A DNA stretch of 64,000 bases from Paenibacillus polymyxa (GCF_018614975.1 NZ_JAGGNR010000013.1:47463-111462), one strand, 5' to 3'. Numbered from the stretch's first letter, positions 52,113 to 60,785 are shown. Program-made: numbers and translations. The notes: generated by a model not told the origin, from the sequence alone.

Positions 52113-53243
52113 GTGATCACCATCAGTCTGTGCATGATTGTGAAGAACGAGGAACGCATGCTGGCGCGCTGTCTGGACTCGGTCGCAGGCATTGCGGACG
52201 AGATCGTCATTGTGGATACCGGTTCATCGGATCGCACGATGGACATCGCTGCGCAGTATACCAATCAGGTCTACACGTATGAATGGAAGGAAGACTTTGC
52301 CGCAGCGCGGAATGAGTCATTCGCCAAAGCCACGCAGGAGTACATCCTGTGGCTGGATGCGGATGATGTGCTGCTGCCCGCGGAACGGGCGAAGCTTGCG
52401 GTGTTGAAGCAACAGCTGCCGTCTGGGGGGAAGACGGCAGCTGTGATCTTGAACTACACGCTGGCCGAGGGGGCGGAGGGAAGTCCGCTTGTGACGGACC
52501 GACGCCTTCGCCTGGTCAAGCGGGATGCCGGGTGCCGCTGGCATGGCCGGCTGCACGAGCAGCTTAGCTTCCCGCGGGGCGAGGTCATTACGGCAGACAT
52601 TGCCGTTACGCATCGCCGCGAAGCGGGACATCATTCGGCGCGAAACGTGCGCATTCTGCGCAAATGGATCGCCGAAGAGGGCGTAGCCCAAGGTCGCCTG
52701 CTGTTCTATTATGCAGGCGAATGTTATGACCGCCAGCGTTATGCGGCGGCTGCACGCGGGTATGCGAAGCTGCTGGAGCAGCCAAGCGGTTACCGCGAGG
52801 ATCGCCTGATTGCCTGCGCGCGGCTGGCGGAATGTTATGAACGACTGGGTGAGCCGGGCCGCAAGCTCGGCGCATTGCTGCAGTCGTTCCAGTATGATCT
52901 GCCACATGCCGACTTCTGCTGTGCCATTGCGGCCTGCTTCCATGAACGGCAGGAACCCGTCTCCGCGATCTACTGGTATATGCAGGCGGTGGACGTGAGC
53001 AGCCGCGATCCGGGCCTGCGCCCGGTGCCTATGGCTTGCCGTACCTGGCTGCCACATGCCCGTTTATCCCTTTGTTATGCTCATCTAGGCAACTGGGAAC
53101 AGGCACTGATTCATAACACCAAAGCCCGTGAGTACTTGCCCAACGATCCCGGATTGCTTACCAATCGCCAGAAGCTCGAAGTTGTGGTACGCAAAGAGAT
53201 GAAGGAGCGGGAAGAACGTGGTGAAGTGTCACCGCGTAAGTAG
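52113..53243 (+). CDS. GT2 glycosyltransferase with C-terminal TPR region
   Basis: This is a 376-residue enzyme. The GT-A domain opens with ITISLCMIVKNEERMLARCL and has EIVIVDTGSSDRT near residue 30. WKEDFAAARNESFAKA and the metal-binding ILWLDADDVLLP near 80 follow. From about residue 195 the protein is helical and TPR-like (LLFYYAGECYDRQRYAAAAR, ARLAECYERLGEPGRKL). It starts at GTG with GGAAGGGG about 10 nt upstream. The gene body is more GC-rich than its neighbours and contains a perfect 12-bp hairpin at 52412-52444. Such proteins glycosylate surface glycans or proteins; the acceptor is unknown. Confidence 0.88.
   Translation: MITISLCMIVKNEERMLARCLDSVAGIADEIVIVDTGSSDRTMDIAAQYTNQVYTYEWKEDFAAARNESFAKATQEYILWLDADDVLLPAERAKLAVLKQQLPSGGKTAAVILNYTLAEGAEGSPLVTDRRLRLVKRDAGCRWHGRLHEQLSFPRGEVITADIAVTHRREAGHHSARNVRILRKWIAEEGVAQGRLLFYYAGECYDRQRYAAAARGYAKLLEQPSGYREDRLIACARLAECYERLGEPGRKLGALLQSFQYDLPHADFCCAIAACFHERQEPVSAIYWYMQAVDVSSRDPGLRPVPMACRTWLPHARLSLCYAHLGNWEQALIHNTKAREYLPNDPGLLTNRQKLEVVVRKEMKEREERGEVSPRK
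52412..52444 (+). repeat. Perfect 12-bp hairpin inside the GT2 gene
   Basis: ACAGCTGCCGTC (52412-52423) and GACGGCAGCTGT (52433-52444) are exact inverse complements around a 9-nt loop. It is in frame inside the glycosyltransferase gene and encodes a QQLPSGGKTAAV loop between conserved parts. Size and form match the hairpins of the 58.1-58.9 kb array. Confidence 0.8.
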
Positions 53244-53686
53244 GGAGACGAACTGGGACAGATGAGGACAGAAGGGTTTGAAGCGGGAGTAGAAGATAGA
53301 GAAAATAAATTGAAGTAGAAGATTGCCAAAACAAACGGCTTATCTGAGTATGAAATTTAGTCACAGAAAGATGAGAAGTACAACCAGTACGAAACAGTCT
53401 CTGGAGGGTGTAGTAGATTGTCAAAATTAATGCAATCGTTTTGTCCAACTAGGGCAGGACGGTTGTTTTTATTTTAATGAAGAAGCTTCAAACGTTTTAC
53501 AGTAAAACGCGGTTGCTCATTCGGGGCTGGGCCGTTAAACTAAAGGGAGCGGCGTTTGCTTGACGGACAAGTCATGAGAACGCCATTTTGTTGTCGAGGA
53601 TGCGGTGGATGTGCCGCTTTCGGATGTCAGAATCGGATCGGACCAAGCTGGTGGAAAAACACCGGTGATAAGTAAGGAGTCTTTAC
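53244..53686. other. Intergenic region between the glycan locus and recQ
   Basis: No gene is credible here. A terminator-like element at about 53433-53475 has GTCC/GGAC and CAA/TTG pairing and a T-rich tail TTTTTATTTT. At 53551-53584 GGCGTT and AACGCC enclose TGAC/GTCA with symmetric 4-nt internal loops, followed by ATTTTG. This may be a second terminator or a leader structure for recQ. A consensus promoter was not identified. Confidence 0.55.
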
Positions 53687-55567
53687 ATGAGTGTGCAAAC
53701 ACCTACTATTGAAGAAGCGCAGGGTCTCCTGCAAAAATATTATGGCTACCCCGACTTCCGTGAGGGACAGAAAAAGATTGTAGCCAGCCTGCTGGAACGC
53801 GAAGATACGCTCGGCATTATGCCAACTGGGGGCGGTAAGTCGATCTGTTATCAGATCCCCGCTCTGTTATATTCGGGTCTCACGCTAGTTGTCTCCCCGT
53901 TGATCTCATTGATGAAGGACCAGGTCGATGCGTTGACGACCGCTGGAATTGCTGCCGCGTACATTAATAGTACACTTAGCGGCAAAGAAGTGAATGAGCG
54001 CATCCGCGCGGCGCAGCGCGGTGAGCTGAAGCTGCTCTATGTCGCGCCTGAGCGGCTGGAGCTGGATTGGTTCCGCGATGAGATGGCGCAATTGCCCATC
54101 TCCTGCGTTGCCGTGGATGAGGCCCACTGTGTATCGCAGTGGGGGCATGATTTTCGGACAAGCTACCTGGCGGTAGCGCCGTTTGTGGATAGTTTGCCGG
54201 AGCGGCCGGTGGTTGCGGCCTTCACGGCTACAGCGACGCCTGAGGTCATGGGCGATATTCTGCGACTGCTGCGTTTGCAGGATCCGCAGACCTATGTGAC
54301 CGGACTTGGGCGCGATAATCTGGCGTTTAGCGTGCTACGCGGCGAGAGTAAGAAGGACTTTGTTCTGAATTACGCGCGCGAGCATGCCAGTGAGCCTGGG
54401 ATTGTGTACGCCGCGACCCGTAAGGACGTGGACGATCTGCATCAGCGTTTGTTGCAGGCGGGATTGCCTGCAGGACGCTACCATGCTGGCATGACGGACG
54501 ATGAACGGTCCCAGAGCCAGGAAGCTTTTTTGTACGACGATATTCGGGTGATGGTGGCGACCAATGCGTTTGGGATGGGGATTGATAAATCGAACGTGCG
54601 TTACGTTATTCATAACAGCATGCCGAAGAATATGGAGGCATACGTACAGGAAGCCGGGCGTGCGGGACGCGACGGAGAACCAAGCCAGTGTATTCTGCTA
54701 TTCGGGGCACAGGATATTATTACCCAAAAGTTCCTGATTGAGCAGAATCCGATGGACGGCGACCGCAAACAGAACGATTACCGGAAGCTGCAGCAGATGG
54801 TGGATTACTGTTACACGACGCGTTGTCTGCGCAGTGCGCAGCTGGATTATTTCGGTGAGGTGCATGATGATACACCTTGCGGTACTTGCAGTTCCTGCAC
54901 GGACGACCGCGAGCTGGTAGACATGACGATTGATGCGCAGAAAATATTCAGCTGCATTCACCGCATGCGTGAACGATATGGTGTATCGCTGGTCGCTTCG
55001 GTGCTCAAAGGCTCCCGTGCCAAAAAAGTGCTCGATTACGGCTTCAACTCTCTGCCAACCTACGGCGTGATGGGTAATCGGACAGAGCGCGAGATATCGG
55101 AGATCATCAACGTGATGGTATCCGAAGGATATCTGATGCTGTCCGAGGGACAGTATCCGGTTGTGCGTCTGCAACCACTTGCGGTGGAAGTGCTCAAAGG
55201 CCAGCGTGAAGTGATGCAGCGTGTCGTCCGCAAAACAGCGGCGACGGCTTCGGGTACGAACTATGGCGGACGCCGCGGACGCGATGCGATGCCATCTGCG
55301 GTCAACGAGACGGTATTTGAACAGCTTCGTCTGATCCGGCGTGATCTGGCGGCGAAAGAGCATGTACCATCGTACATTATCTTTAATGATGCAACCCTGC
55401 GCGAGATGAGTGTGGTATGTCCACAGACAGAACATGACATGCTGGATATCAAAGGGGTCGGTGAGGTGAAGTACCGCAAGTACGGACTGCCGTTCCTGGA
55501 GTTTTTCCAGAAGCAATCGGGCGAAGAAGTGGATACGGATGATGATGTGTTTTACGAGTATGAGTAG
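53687..55567 (+). CDS. recQ: ATP-dependent DNA helicase RecQ
   Basis: This is a 3'-5' DNA helicase of 626 residues. Helicase motifs are FREGQKKIV (motif 0 region), [12 protein letters not shown] (Walker A, near residue 46), [14 protein letters not shown] (DEAH, near 142), FTATATPEV and [10 protein letters not shown] (motif VI, near 322). The RQC zinc cluster uses Cys in CYTTRCLR and CGTCSSC near 375-402. A winged-helix segment and a C-terminal HRDC domain (about 535-605) follow. TAAGGAG lies upstream of the ATG. It ends in an acidic tail, with a 10-bp tandem repeat over its stop codon. Confidence 0.95.
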   Translation: MSVQTPTIEEAQGLLQKYYGYPDFREGQKKIVASLLEREDTLGIMPTGGGKSICYQIPALLYSGLTLVVSPLISLMKDQVDALTTAGIAAAYINSTLSGKEVNERIRAAQRGELKLLYVAPERLELDWFRDEMAQLPISCVAVDEAHCVSQWGHDFRTSYLAVAPFVDSLPERPVVAAFTATATPEVMGDILRLLRLQDPQTYVTGLGRDNLAFSVLRGESKKDFVLNYAREHASEPGIVYAATRKDVDDLHQRLLQAGLPAGRYHAGMTDDERSQSQEAFLYDDIRVMVATNAFGMGIDKSNVRYVIHNSMPKNMEAYVQEAGRAGRDGEPSQCILLFGAQDIITQKFLIEQNPMDGDRKQNDYRKLQQMVDYCYTTRCLRSAQLDYFGEVHDDTPCGTCSSCTDDRELVDMTIDAQKIFSCIHRMRERYGVSLVASVLKGSRAKKVLDYGFNSLPTYGVMGNRTEREISEIINVMVSEGYLMLSEGQYPVVRLQPLAVEVLKGQREVMQRVVRKTAATASGTNYGGRRGRDAMPSAVNETVFEQLRLIRRDLAAKEHVPSYIIFNDATLREMSVVCPQTEHDMLDIKGVGEVKYRKYGLPFLEFFQKQSGEEVDTDDDVFYEYE

Positions 55568-55618
55568 GTATGAGCAGGTATAAATAAGTATGAGTGAGTA
55601 TGATCTATTATGAGCGAG
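55559..55618 (+). repeat. Six-unit 10-bp tandem repeat over the recQ stop codon
   Basis: Six consecutive decamers follow the pattern TATGAGYRRG: TATGAGTAGG, TATGAGCAGG, TATAAATAAG, TATGAGTGAG, TATGATCTAT, TATGAGCGAG. The first unit contains the last recQ codons and the TAG stop. Confidence 0.8.
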
Positions 55619-56570
55619 TTTGGCTGGTTGCGATGGACTGAGAATTGTTGTTACATTCGCGCTTTCAGGTCTTTGAAGTTCATTACTGTGGAACTTAATT
55701 GTTTGAAAGGATGCTATATATGTATCCAGATGTTATCTTCAACCTGCCGAAAGCCGGAGCACAACTGCATGTTAGGAGCAGAACATGGAGCGGGAGCGCT
55801 AACGAACCTGTGACGTCTTATTCAGGGGTTTGAAGCGCCCACAGCAATCTAAGGAATCTGAAACTCGCTATATTAGGGTAAACAGAGGTTAACAGCGTGT
55901 TTGTCAGGTGATTTTGGTCAATAACGTGTCTGATGTTCCTTACAAAATAAAAGGAGGCCCGGATGGCCGAATAAGTCGTCCTCGGTTTCTTAGAAAATCG
56001 TCTGGACAATTCGCCAGGATTAGCTAGTCTGTGTTTTCATTCACAGCATCTTCCTGCTCCGTGCAATCCTTTTGTTCCACAATCCGTTGGACAGTTCCAT
56101 CTTCTCCGGTGCAAGGAATGATCGATCTCTTGGCCGAGTTTAATGCTGCAGTTGCTGGGGGAGGGGTTGGACCTTGGTATCCTTTCAACGATTGAACACT
56201 ATGGAGGTCTTTTATAGGTTGAAGTTGAGTTTGAAGTTGATTATTTTGTCTCTGTAGAGTGGACAAATGGTGGCGAATTGTCTTTCAAAGGGTGGACATT
56301 GGCGTTAGGAATGGCTGACCGTATCGTATACGACATGTAGGTTGAAGGTGCGGGTTTTATACTGTATATTGTGGTTTTGGTTTGGCGAGGTGTATATGTC
56401 TTTTTGAAAAGAGTGTCCACTCTTTGAAAGACAAAAGTTGGATATGTCCATGAGACATGGAAGGCTAGTTCAAAAGGGTTTAGATGAACAGCGTCTTGGG
56501 CAGGATGGCTGTGCAGCTTTCTTTTTACCCAAAAAATATGGTCTGGGTGTCCAGGCAAAGGTTGTGAACC
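55568..56570. other. One-kilobase region without a credible gene
   Basis: Between recQ and the radical SAM gene no ORF has both a start signal and recognisable sequence. It holds the end of the decamer repeat, a small GGCC/GGCC hairpin near 55951-55966 after AAAAGGAGG, and the 20-21-bp motif trio at 56246-56434. Another hairpin, ATGTC-CATGA-GACAT, is at 56444-56458. Small reading frames such as the minus-strand frame at 56024-56266 lack a ribosome binding site. Confidence 0.5.
56246..56434. repeat. Motif trio with a near-perfect 21-bp inverted repeat
   Basis: A 21-bp motif at 56278-56298 (TTGTCTTTCAAAGGGTGGAC plus A) recurs inverted at 56414-56434 with 20 of 21 positions matching. A looser direct copy, TTGTCTCTGTAGAGTGGACA, lies at 56246-56265. 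The inverted pair bounds about 115 bp that holds the palindrome TCGTATACGA (56324-56333). It could be a MITE-like remnant or a set of operator sites upstream of the radical SAM gene. Confidence 0.8.
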
Positions 56571-58613
56571 ATGAAGGTTATTCTTTCTACATTAAATGCA
56601 AAGTACATCCATACCTCCTTGGCCTTGCGGTGTCTGAAGGCGTACAGTGAGAAGGATTTTGATATTGACCTGGCGGAGTATACGATTAAGGACCCGGTGA
56701 TGAACATTGTGTCTGATCTGTACCAGCGGGGCGCGGACGTGATTGGTTTCTCATGTTACATCTGGAACATTGAAGAGACGATCAAGGTCATTGATAATCT
56801 GAAAAAGGTTATGCCTGACGTGAAAATTCTGCTGGGCGGGCCGGAAGTGTCTTACGACACGGAATATTGGATGAACCGGATTCCCAATGTGGATTTCATC
56901 GTAATGGGTGAAGGGGAAGAGACACTGCATCAGCTGTTGACGGAGCTGGAAGGAAGCAAGAAGTTCCACTTCGTGTATGGACTGGCGTATCGCAAAGGGG
57001 AAGAAGTCATTCTCATGCCAGGACGGCCAAAGGCGGATCTGAACGATCTACCGTCTCCGCACCGATTCGAAGAGGATATCCCGGATCTGGGGAAACGGGT
57101 GGTTTATTTTGAGACAAGCCGTGGCTGTCCGTTTAGCTGTCAGTTCTGTCTGTCCAGTATTGAGGTCGGCGTGCGGTATTACGATATTGAGCGGACAAAG
57201 TCGGACATTCTGTACCTGATTGAGAAGGGTGCAAAGCTGATCAAGTTTGTGGACCGGACGTTCAACATCAAGCGGGATTATGCGCTCGAAATGTTCAAAT
57301 TCCTGATCGAGAATCATCAGGGGACGGTGTTCCAGTTTGAAATTACGGCAGATATTATGCGTCCCGAGGTACTCGACTATCTGGCAGAGAACGCGCCGCC
57401 GGGCACATTCCGCTTCGAAATTGGGGTACAGTCCACGAACGATCCGACAAATGAACTGGTGAAACGCCGCCAGAACTTTACCAAGCTGAGCCGTACCGTG
57501 AACAAGGTGAAAGCCAGTGGCAAAATCGATCAGCATCTGGATCTCATCGCCGGACTGCCGGAGGAAGATTACAATACGTTCCGCAAAACGTTTAATGATG
57601 TGTTTGCCTTGGGGCCAGAAGAGCTTCAGCTCGGATTCCTCAAAATGCTGCGTGGTACGGGTCTGCGTCTGGATGCGGAGAAGTACAACTATACGTATAT
57701 GGATCACGCGCCGTATGAGATTTTGGGCAGCGACGTGCTGCCGTTCAGCGACATCGTGCGCCTAAAGCGGCTGGAGGATGTGTTGGAGAAATACTGGAAC
57801 GCACACCGCATGGACCATACGCTGAAGTACCTGATGGAGCAGGAGTTCAACTCACCGTTTGATTTCTTCCAGGCATTCGGGGATTATTGGGAAGGTCAGG
57901 GTTGGCAGAAGATTGGTCACCAACTTGAGGATCTGTTCACTCGTCTGCACAGCTTCCTGGAGTCGCGGAACACGCCGCATATGGATGTCGTGCTTGGCCT
58001 GATGAAGCTGGACTATTTCCTCGGTCACAAATACAAACCGCGCAAAATCTGGTGGGAAGATCCGCTCCAGAAAGACCAGTGGGCTGGTTATATGAAAACG
58101 TTGGCTGAACGTCCGGAAGACGTTCGTCTGCCACGTGTTGCCGGTGCCGCTGGCACGGCATGGCTGGAAAGCAGCGGCACGGGTGCGAATGCCGCTGGGG
58201 CAAGTTCGGCTGCTGCCGGGGAAGACGCTGCCGCGGATGCGGCGGGTGTGATCGGCAGCGAAGCCGGGGATGCAGCGTCGCTCCCAGCGGGCGACGCAAC
58301 AGGGTCCGCCGCGGATGGATCGGCGGACATGGTGGACGGCAACGCTTCGCGTGCGTTGCCGATGACCTCGGCCATGACCGCACAGACGGTCATGGGTGCC
58401 CGTGATTTCGCCGACCTTGGTCTCGGCGAAAAGGAACTGCAGAAGCACACCGTACTCGATGTGCTTCCGTTCCGGCTTGAGCGTGTGCTAGCTGGCGCCA
58501 GCCCGCTTGCCGCGAAAGGCCGGACGCTGCTGGTCGTAGTGTACCAGCAGCATGAAGGGCAGCAGGCGCAGTATTACACGCTGCCGCTGGGAGAAGAAGC
58601 CGCTGCCATGTAG
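56571..58613 (+). CDS. B12-binding radical SAM protein (DUF4080 type)
   Basis: This is a 680-residue iron-sulfur radical enzyme with an N-terminal cobalamin-binding-like Rossmann domain (about 1-140, including GADVIGFSCYIWNIEETIKV and ILLGGPEVSYD). The radical SAM core follows, with the cluster motif CPFSCQFC near residue 191. A DUF4080-like C-terminal region begins at about 370. Residues about 515-610 are an Ala/Gly/Ser/Asp-rich insertion (WLESSGTGANAAGASSAAAG onward) that breaks this region before it resumes with HTVLDVLPFRLERV. The insertion is encoded by GC-rich DNA built of hairpins. AAAGG lies about 10 nt before the ATG. The substrate is unknown. Confidence 0.9.
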   Translation: MKVILSTLNAKYIHTSLALRCLKAYSEKDFDIDLAEYTIKDPVMNIVSDLYQRGADVIGFSCYIWNIEETIKVIDNLKKVMPDVKILLGGPEVSYDTEYWMNRIPNVDFIVMGEGEETLHQLLTELEGSKKFHFVYGLAYRKGEEVILMPGRPKADLNDLPSPHRFEEDIPDLGKRVVYFETSRGCPFSCQFCLSSIEVGVRYYDIERTKSDILYLIEKGAKLIKFVDRTFNIKRDYALEMFKFLIENHQGTVFQFEITADIMRPEVLDYLAENAPPGTFRFEIGVQSTNDPTNELVKRRQNFTKLSRTVNKVKASGKIDQHLDLIAGLPEEDYNTFRKTFNDVFALGPEELQLGFLKMLRGTGLRLDAEKYNYTYMDHAPYEILGSDVLPFSDIVRLKRLEDVLEKYWNAHRMDHTLKYLMEQEFNSPFDFFQAFGDYWEGQGWQKIGHQLEDLFTRLHSFLESRNTPHMDVVLGLMKLDYFLGHKYKPRKIWWEDPLQKDQWAGYMKTLAERPEDVRLPRVAGAAGTAWLESSGTGANAAGASSAAAGEDAAADAAGVIGSEAGDAASLPAGDATGSAADGSADMVDGNASRALPMTSAMTAQTVMGARDFADLGLGEKELQKHTVLDVLPFRLERVLAGASPLAAKGRTLLVVVYQQHEGQQAQYYTLPLGEEAAAM

Positions 58614-58940
58614 GTGCAGCGGCATTTGAGAGAGCACCGCGATCATGGATGCGGTGCATCCCAATAGGTGCTGCGCCTATGGGACGCAGCAGTGTAACAC
58701 AAGCTGCATGGCCGATTGGCATCATGCAGCAGGAGGAAGCGCCGCGACGATGAGGTCGCGGCGCTTTTTTGCGTGCATCACGGCGCAGCTATCGTGATGC
58801 ACCAAGTGTTGCCATCACGGAAGTGTGCTCGTGATGGCAGCATGAGCACCGCGCTAATGCACGCGGTGCAAACCCATGAGGTGCTGCCCATTGGGCGCAG
58901 CACCTCACCCTTACGCGGCTTGCCATTGCACAAGCCGCGT
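58107..58940 (+). repeat. Tandem hairpin array spanning the end of the radical SAM gene
   Basis: At least 15 perfect stems of 8-11 bp with 6-12-nt loops lie head to tail at about 35-nt pitch. Their 5' ends are 58172, 58304, 58337, 58372, 58406, 58442, 58526, 58599, 58703, 58738, 58773, 58810, 58846, 58877 and 58913. Weaker or shorter stems fill gaps at 58107, 58139, 58207, 58230, 58253, 58275, 58558, 58634 and 58659, and a 12-bp palindrome is at 58491. Stem sequences mostly differ, e.g. GTGCATCACG, TGCCATCACG, ACGCGGCTTG. The hairpin at 58599-58623 carries the TAG stop codon in its loop. Confidence 0.9.
58737..58770 (+). terminator. Terminator within the hairpin array
   Basis: AGCGCCGCGAC (58738-58748) pairs perfectly with GTCGCGGCGCT (58755-58765) around GATGAG and is followed by T5. 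It is the only array hairpin with a T-tract and probably ends the radical SAM transcript; five more hairpins follow it. Confidence 0.85.
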
Positions 58941-59040
58941 CCCGTTTCACCTTTTACAACACTAAAAGTATCATTTAAATTTGAGAAAACAACATGATAT
59001 AATCATAGCAAAACGGATCAAGGCAGGAGAGTTAGAAACA

Positions 59041-59370
59041 ATGGATGATTTTACGAAGAAGCGGATTCAAAAGATTATGGATCATTACACCGAGAATGCA
59101 GTACCCGAGCATGTAAAAAGTCAGATTAAAATTAGTTATAAAATCAGAGGTAACCATGTGACGTTGATTGAAGAAAGACAAGCCTTTCAAAGCGATCGAT
59201 GGGTACAGATGCCGGTAGCACAGTTCAGATTGGATGAGAAGGTATGGAAAGTGTATTGGCAGGACAGTAAGGGAAAGTGGCATTTCATCGATGATATTGA
59301 ACCGAACGAAGATTTTGAAGCACAGCTTAAGATCGTGGACGAAGGTCATAACGGAATGTTCTGGGGTTAA
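59041..59370 (+). CDS. DUF3024-like protein
   Basis: This is a small soluble protein of 109 residues resembling DUF3024 proteins, whose role is unknown. Seen: KIMDHYTENAVPEHVKSQIK, ISYKIRGNHVTLIEERQAF, VAQFRLDEKVWKVYWQDSKG and KWHFIDDIEPNEDFE. The ATG at 59041 has AGGAGA about 10 nt upstream. It is the first gene of the AT-richer cluster after the hairpin array. Confidence 0.78.
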   Translation: MDDFTKKRIQKIMDHYTENAVPEHVKSQIKISYKIRGNHVTLIEERQAFQSDRWVQMPVAQFRLDEKVWKVYWQDSKGKWHFIDDIEPNEDFEAQLKIVDEGHNGMFWG

Positions 59371-59544
59371 TTTGGAAGAAGTTAATAGACAGATTGGAGA
59401 GAATGATAAAGGGATAAAATGAAGAAGAAAAAATCGATTGGTGTGAAGCGGAAGGAATAGCATATGAAGAATAGTGAAATGTGTGAACATGTTGTAGCCA
59501 ATAGAATATCTTAAAATTTTATATGCAGAGAGGGTGTATCTGCC

Positions 59545-60072
59545 ATGGCAGTTTATCTATTTAAAATAACAAATAAACATAGAAAATCCATCTGGAGAAA
59601 GATAGAGATCCAAGAGACTCAAACATTAGGTGACTTCGACAAAATGATTCGAGAGTCATTCGGTTATGAGGAAGATCATTTGAGCGAGTTCTATCGAGGG
59701 AAGGTTTGGTCAACTACAGGTTATGGAGAGATTGAGCCGGGTGGGAAAGGCAGGGGAGCAAACAAGAAGATCAAAGATCTGAAGTTACAACGAGGGGATA
59801 AACTGGAATATGTATATGATTTTGGCGAGAGTCATATCAGTCTCATTGAACTAATGGACATCGGAGTAGAGCAAGCTGGAGTTACGTATCCCAGAGTCAT
59901 TGAAAAGAATAAACAAAGAAATAAGTACTGTGAACAATGTAAATCGAAGGGTAAAAAACAAGTAGCTGTATACAATGTTTACTATTTTGAAGCGGAGTCA
60001 TTAGAACAATTATGTGAGCCATGTATGGAATCTATAGAGGAAGACATTGATGCTACAGAAATCGTTTACTAA
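59545..60072 (+). CDS. Plasmid pRiA4b ORF-3-like protein
   Basis: This is a 175-residue protein of the pRiA4b ORF-3 family, of unknown function and often found in mobile or accessory DNA. The fold core is VYLFKITNKHRKSIWRKIEI, TLGDFDKMIRESFGYEEDHL and GDKLEYVYDFGESH. A zinc-ribbon-like pair CEQC and CEPC occupies the C-terminal 45 residues. GAGAGGG lies about 10 nt before the ATG. Confidence 0.85.
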   Translation: MAVYLFKITNKHRKSIWRKIEIQETQTLGDFDKMIRESFGYEEDHLSEFYRGKVWSTTGYGEIEPGGKGRGANKKIKDLKLQRGDKLEYVYDFGESHISLIELMDIGVEQAGVTYPRVIEKNKQRNKYCEQCKSKGKKQVAVYNVYYFEAESLEQLCEPCMESIEEDIDATEIVY

Positions 60073-60106
60073 TTCATAATCAGCTAAATGAACAGGGGAG
60101 TCGTGC

Positions 60107-60250
60107 ATGAATATTTTTAAAGCAACACAACTGACATTAATAGATATGAACGTCAAACAAGAGACCATTGAAGACAGCAATCCCCTCTTTAGATGGCATG
60201 TTAACTTCTTCACGATGTATGGCAGAAAAGATGTAAGATGTAAGGAGTAA
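60107..60250 (+). CDS. Very small hypothetical protein (47 aa)
   Basis: A 47-codon frame starts at ATG 60107 with AGGGGAG 6 nt upstream and ends at TAA 60250, where the next gene's ribosome binding site overlaps (AAGGAG). The product reads MNIFKATQLTLIDMNVKQET at its start and RWHVNFFTMYGRKDVRCKE at its end. I do not recognise it. It may be a genuine small gene or the N-terminal remnant of a larger one. Confidence 0.5.
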   Translation: MNIFKATQLTLIDMNVKQETIEDSNPLFRWHVNFFTMYGRKDVRCKE

Positions 60251-60255
60251 GGATT

Positions 60256-60735
60256 ATGGATAAAAAAGAGAAGAAGTTTATCATTGCAATGATTGTACTT
60301 GCTGTAGTTGTACTGGGAGCTATATGGTACCTAAAAGTAGGCTATCTATTAGAGAAACCAGTGATGCCCGAAGCAAATATTGCAATTCAGACCCAAATGG
60401 TTGATGGTGGCGCGATCAGTTTACGAAATGCTGATTACATGGAAAATCAAATCAAGGTCGGATATGAAGTGAAAGGGTTCAGTTTGGAGGAATATAACAT
60501 TGCTTGTGAGCTTTATCGTGACGGACATTTGATTTCAACTTCTGGCTCAACAGGTGGAGGTTTGATAGAACTGGACGAAAAGCATTATTACTTCATTGGT
60601 CATGAGAATATAACTGAAATGAATCTTCCTGAATCTATACATCTAAACGTGGAGATTAAAGTGATCCCCAATGATTTTAGACAAAAATCGATAACTTCAT
60701 CATTTGACGTAATCCTTGATAAAGAAGTGCAATAG
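60256..60735 (+). CDS. Membrane-anchored hypothetical protein
   Basis: I do not recognise the family. The 159-residue product has one N-terminal membrane segment (FIIAMIVLAVVVLGAIWYL, residues 8-26). The exported part is beta-rich and includes NQIKVGYEVKGFSLEEYNIA and ISTSGSTGGG. The ATG follows TAAGGAG by about 8 nt. It lies 5 bp after the small gene and probably belongs to the same operon. Confidence 0.7.
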   Translation: MDKKEKKFIIAMIVLAVVVLGAIWYLKVGYLLEKPVMPEANIAIQTQMVDGGAISLRNADYMENQIKVGYEVKGFSLEEYNIACELYRDGHLISTSGSTGGGLIELDEKHYYFIGHENITEMNLPESIHLNVEIKVIPNDFRQKSITSSFDVILDKEVQ

Positions 60736-60785
60736 ATTGAAGGGGCAGCTATGTCCGCAAATGTCACCGTTGTTTGATAAAAACC

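Noticed and set aside
52317..53057. 246-codon minus-strand frame opposite the GT2 gene
   Set aside because: The GT2-TPR reading frame has clear motifs; the antisense frame is a product of high GC.
56024..56266. 80-codon minus-strand frame with a Gln/Pro-rich product
   Set aside because: Its only start is TTG without a ribosome binding site, and the motif copy A lies over its start. A faint minus-strand hairpin downstream was not enough to keep it.
57852..58448. Long minus-strand reading frames opposite the end of the radical SAM gene
   Set aside because: They arise because GC-rich palindromic DNA is open on both strands. No ribosome binding site or family motif supports them.
58659..58691. 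H-type pseudoknot in the array
   Set aside because: The loop TGCTGCG pairs with CGCAGCA downstream, but all connecting loops would be zero length, which is not sterically reasonable. Alternative hairpins are more likely.
58107..58940. CRISPR array
   Set aside because: Pitch is regular, but there is no constant repeat; stems differ from unit to unit, loops are not spacers, and no cas genes are present.
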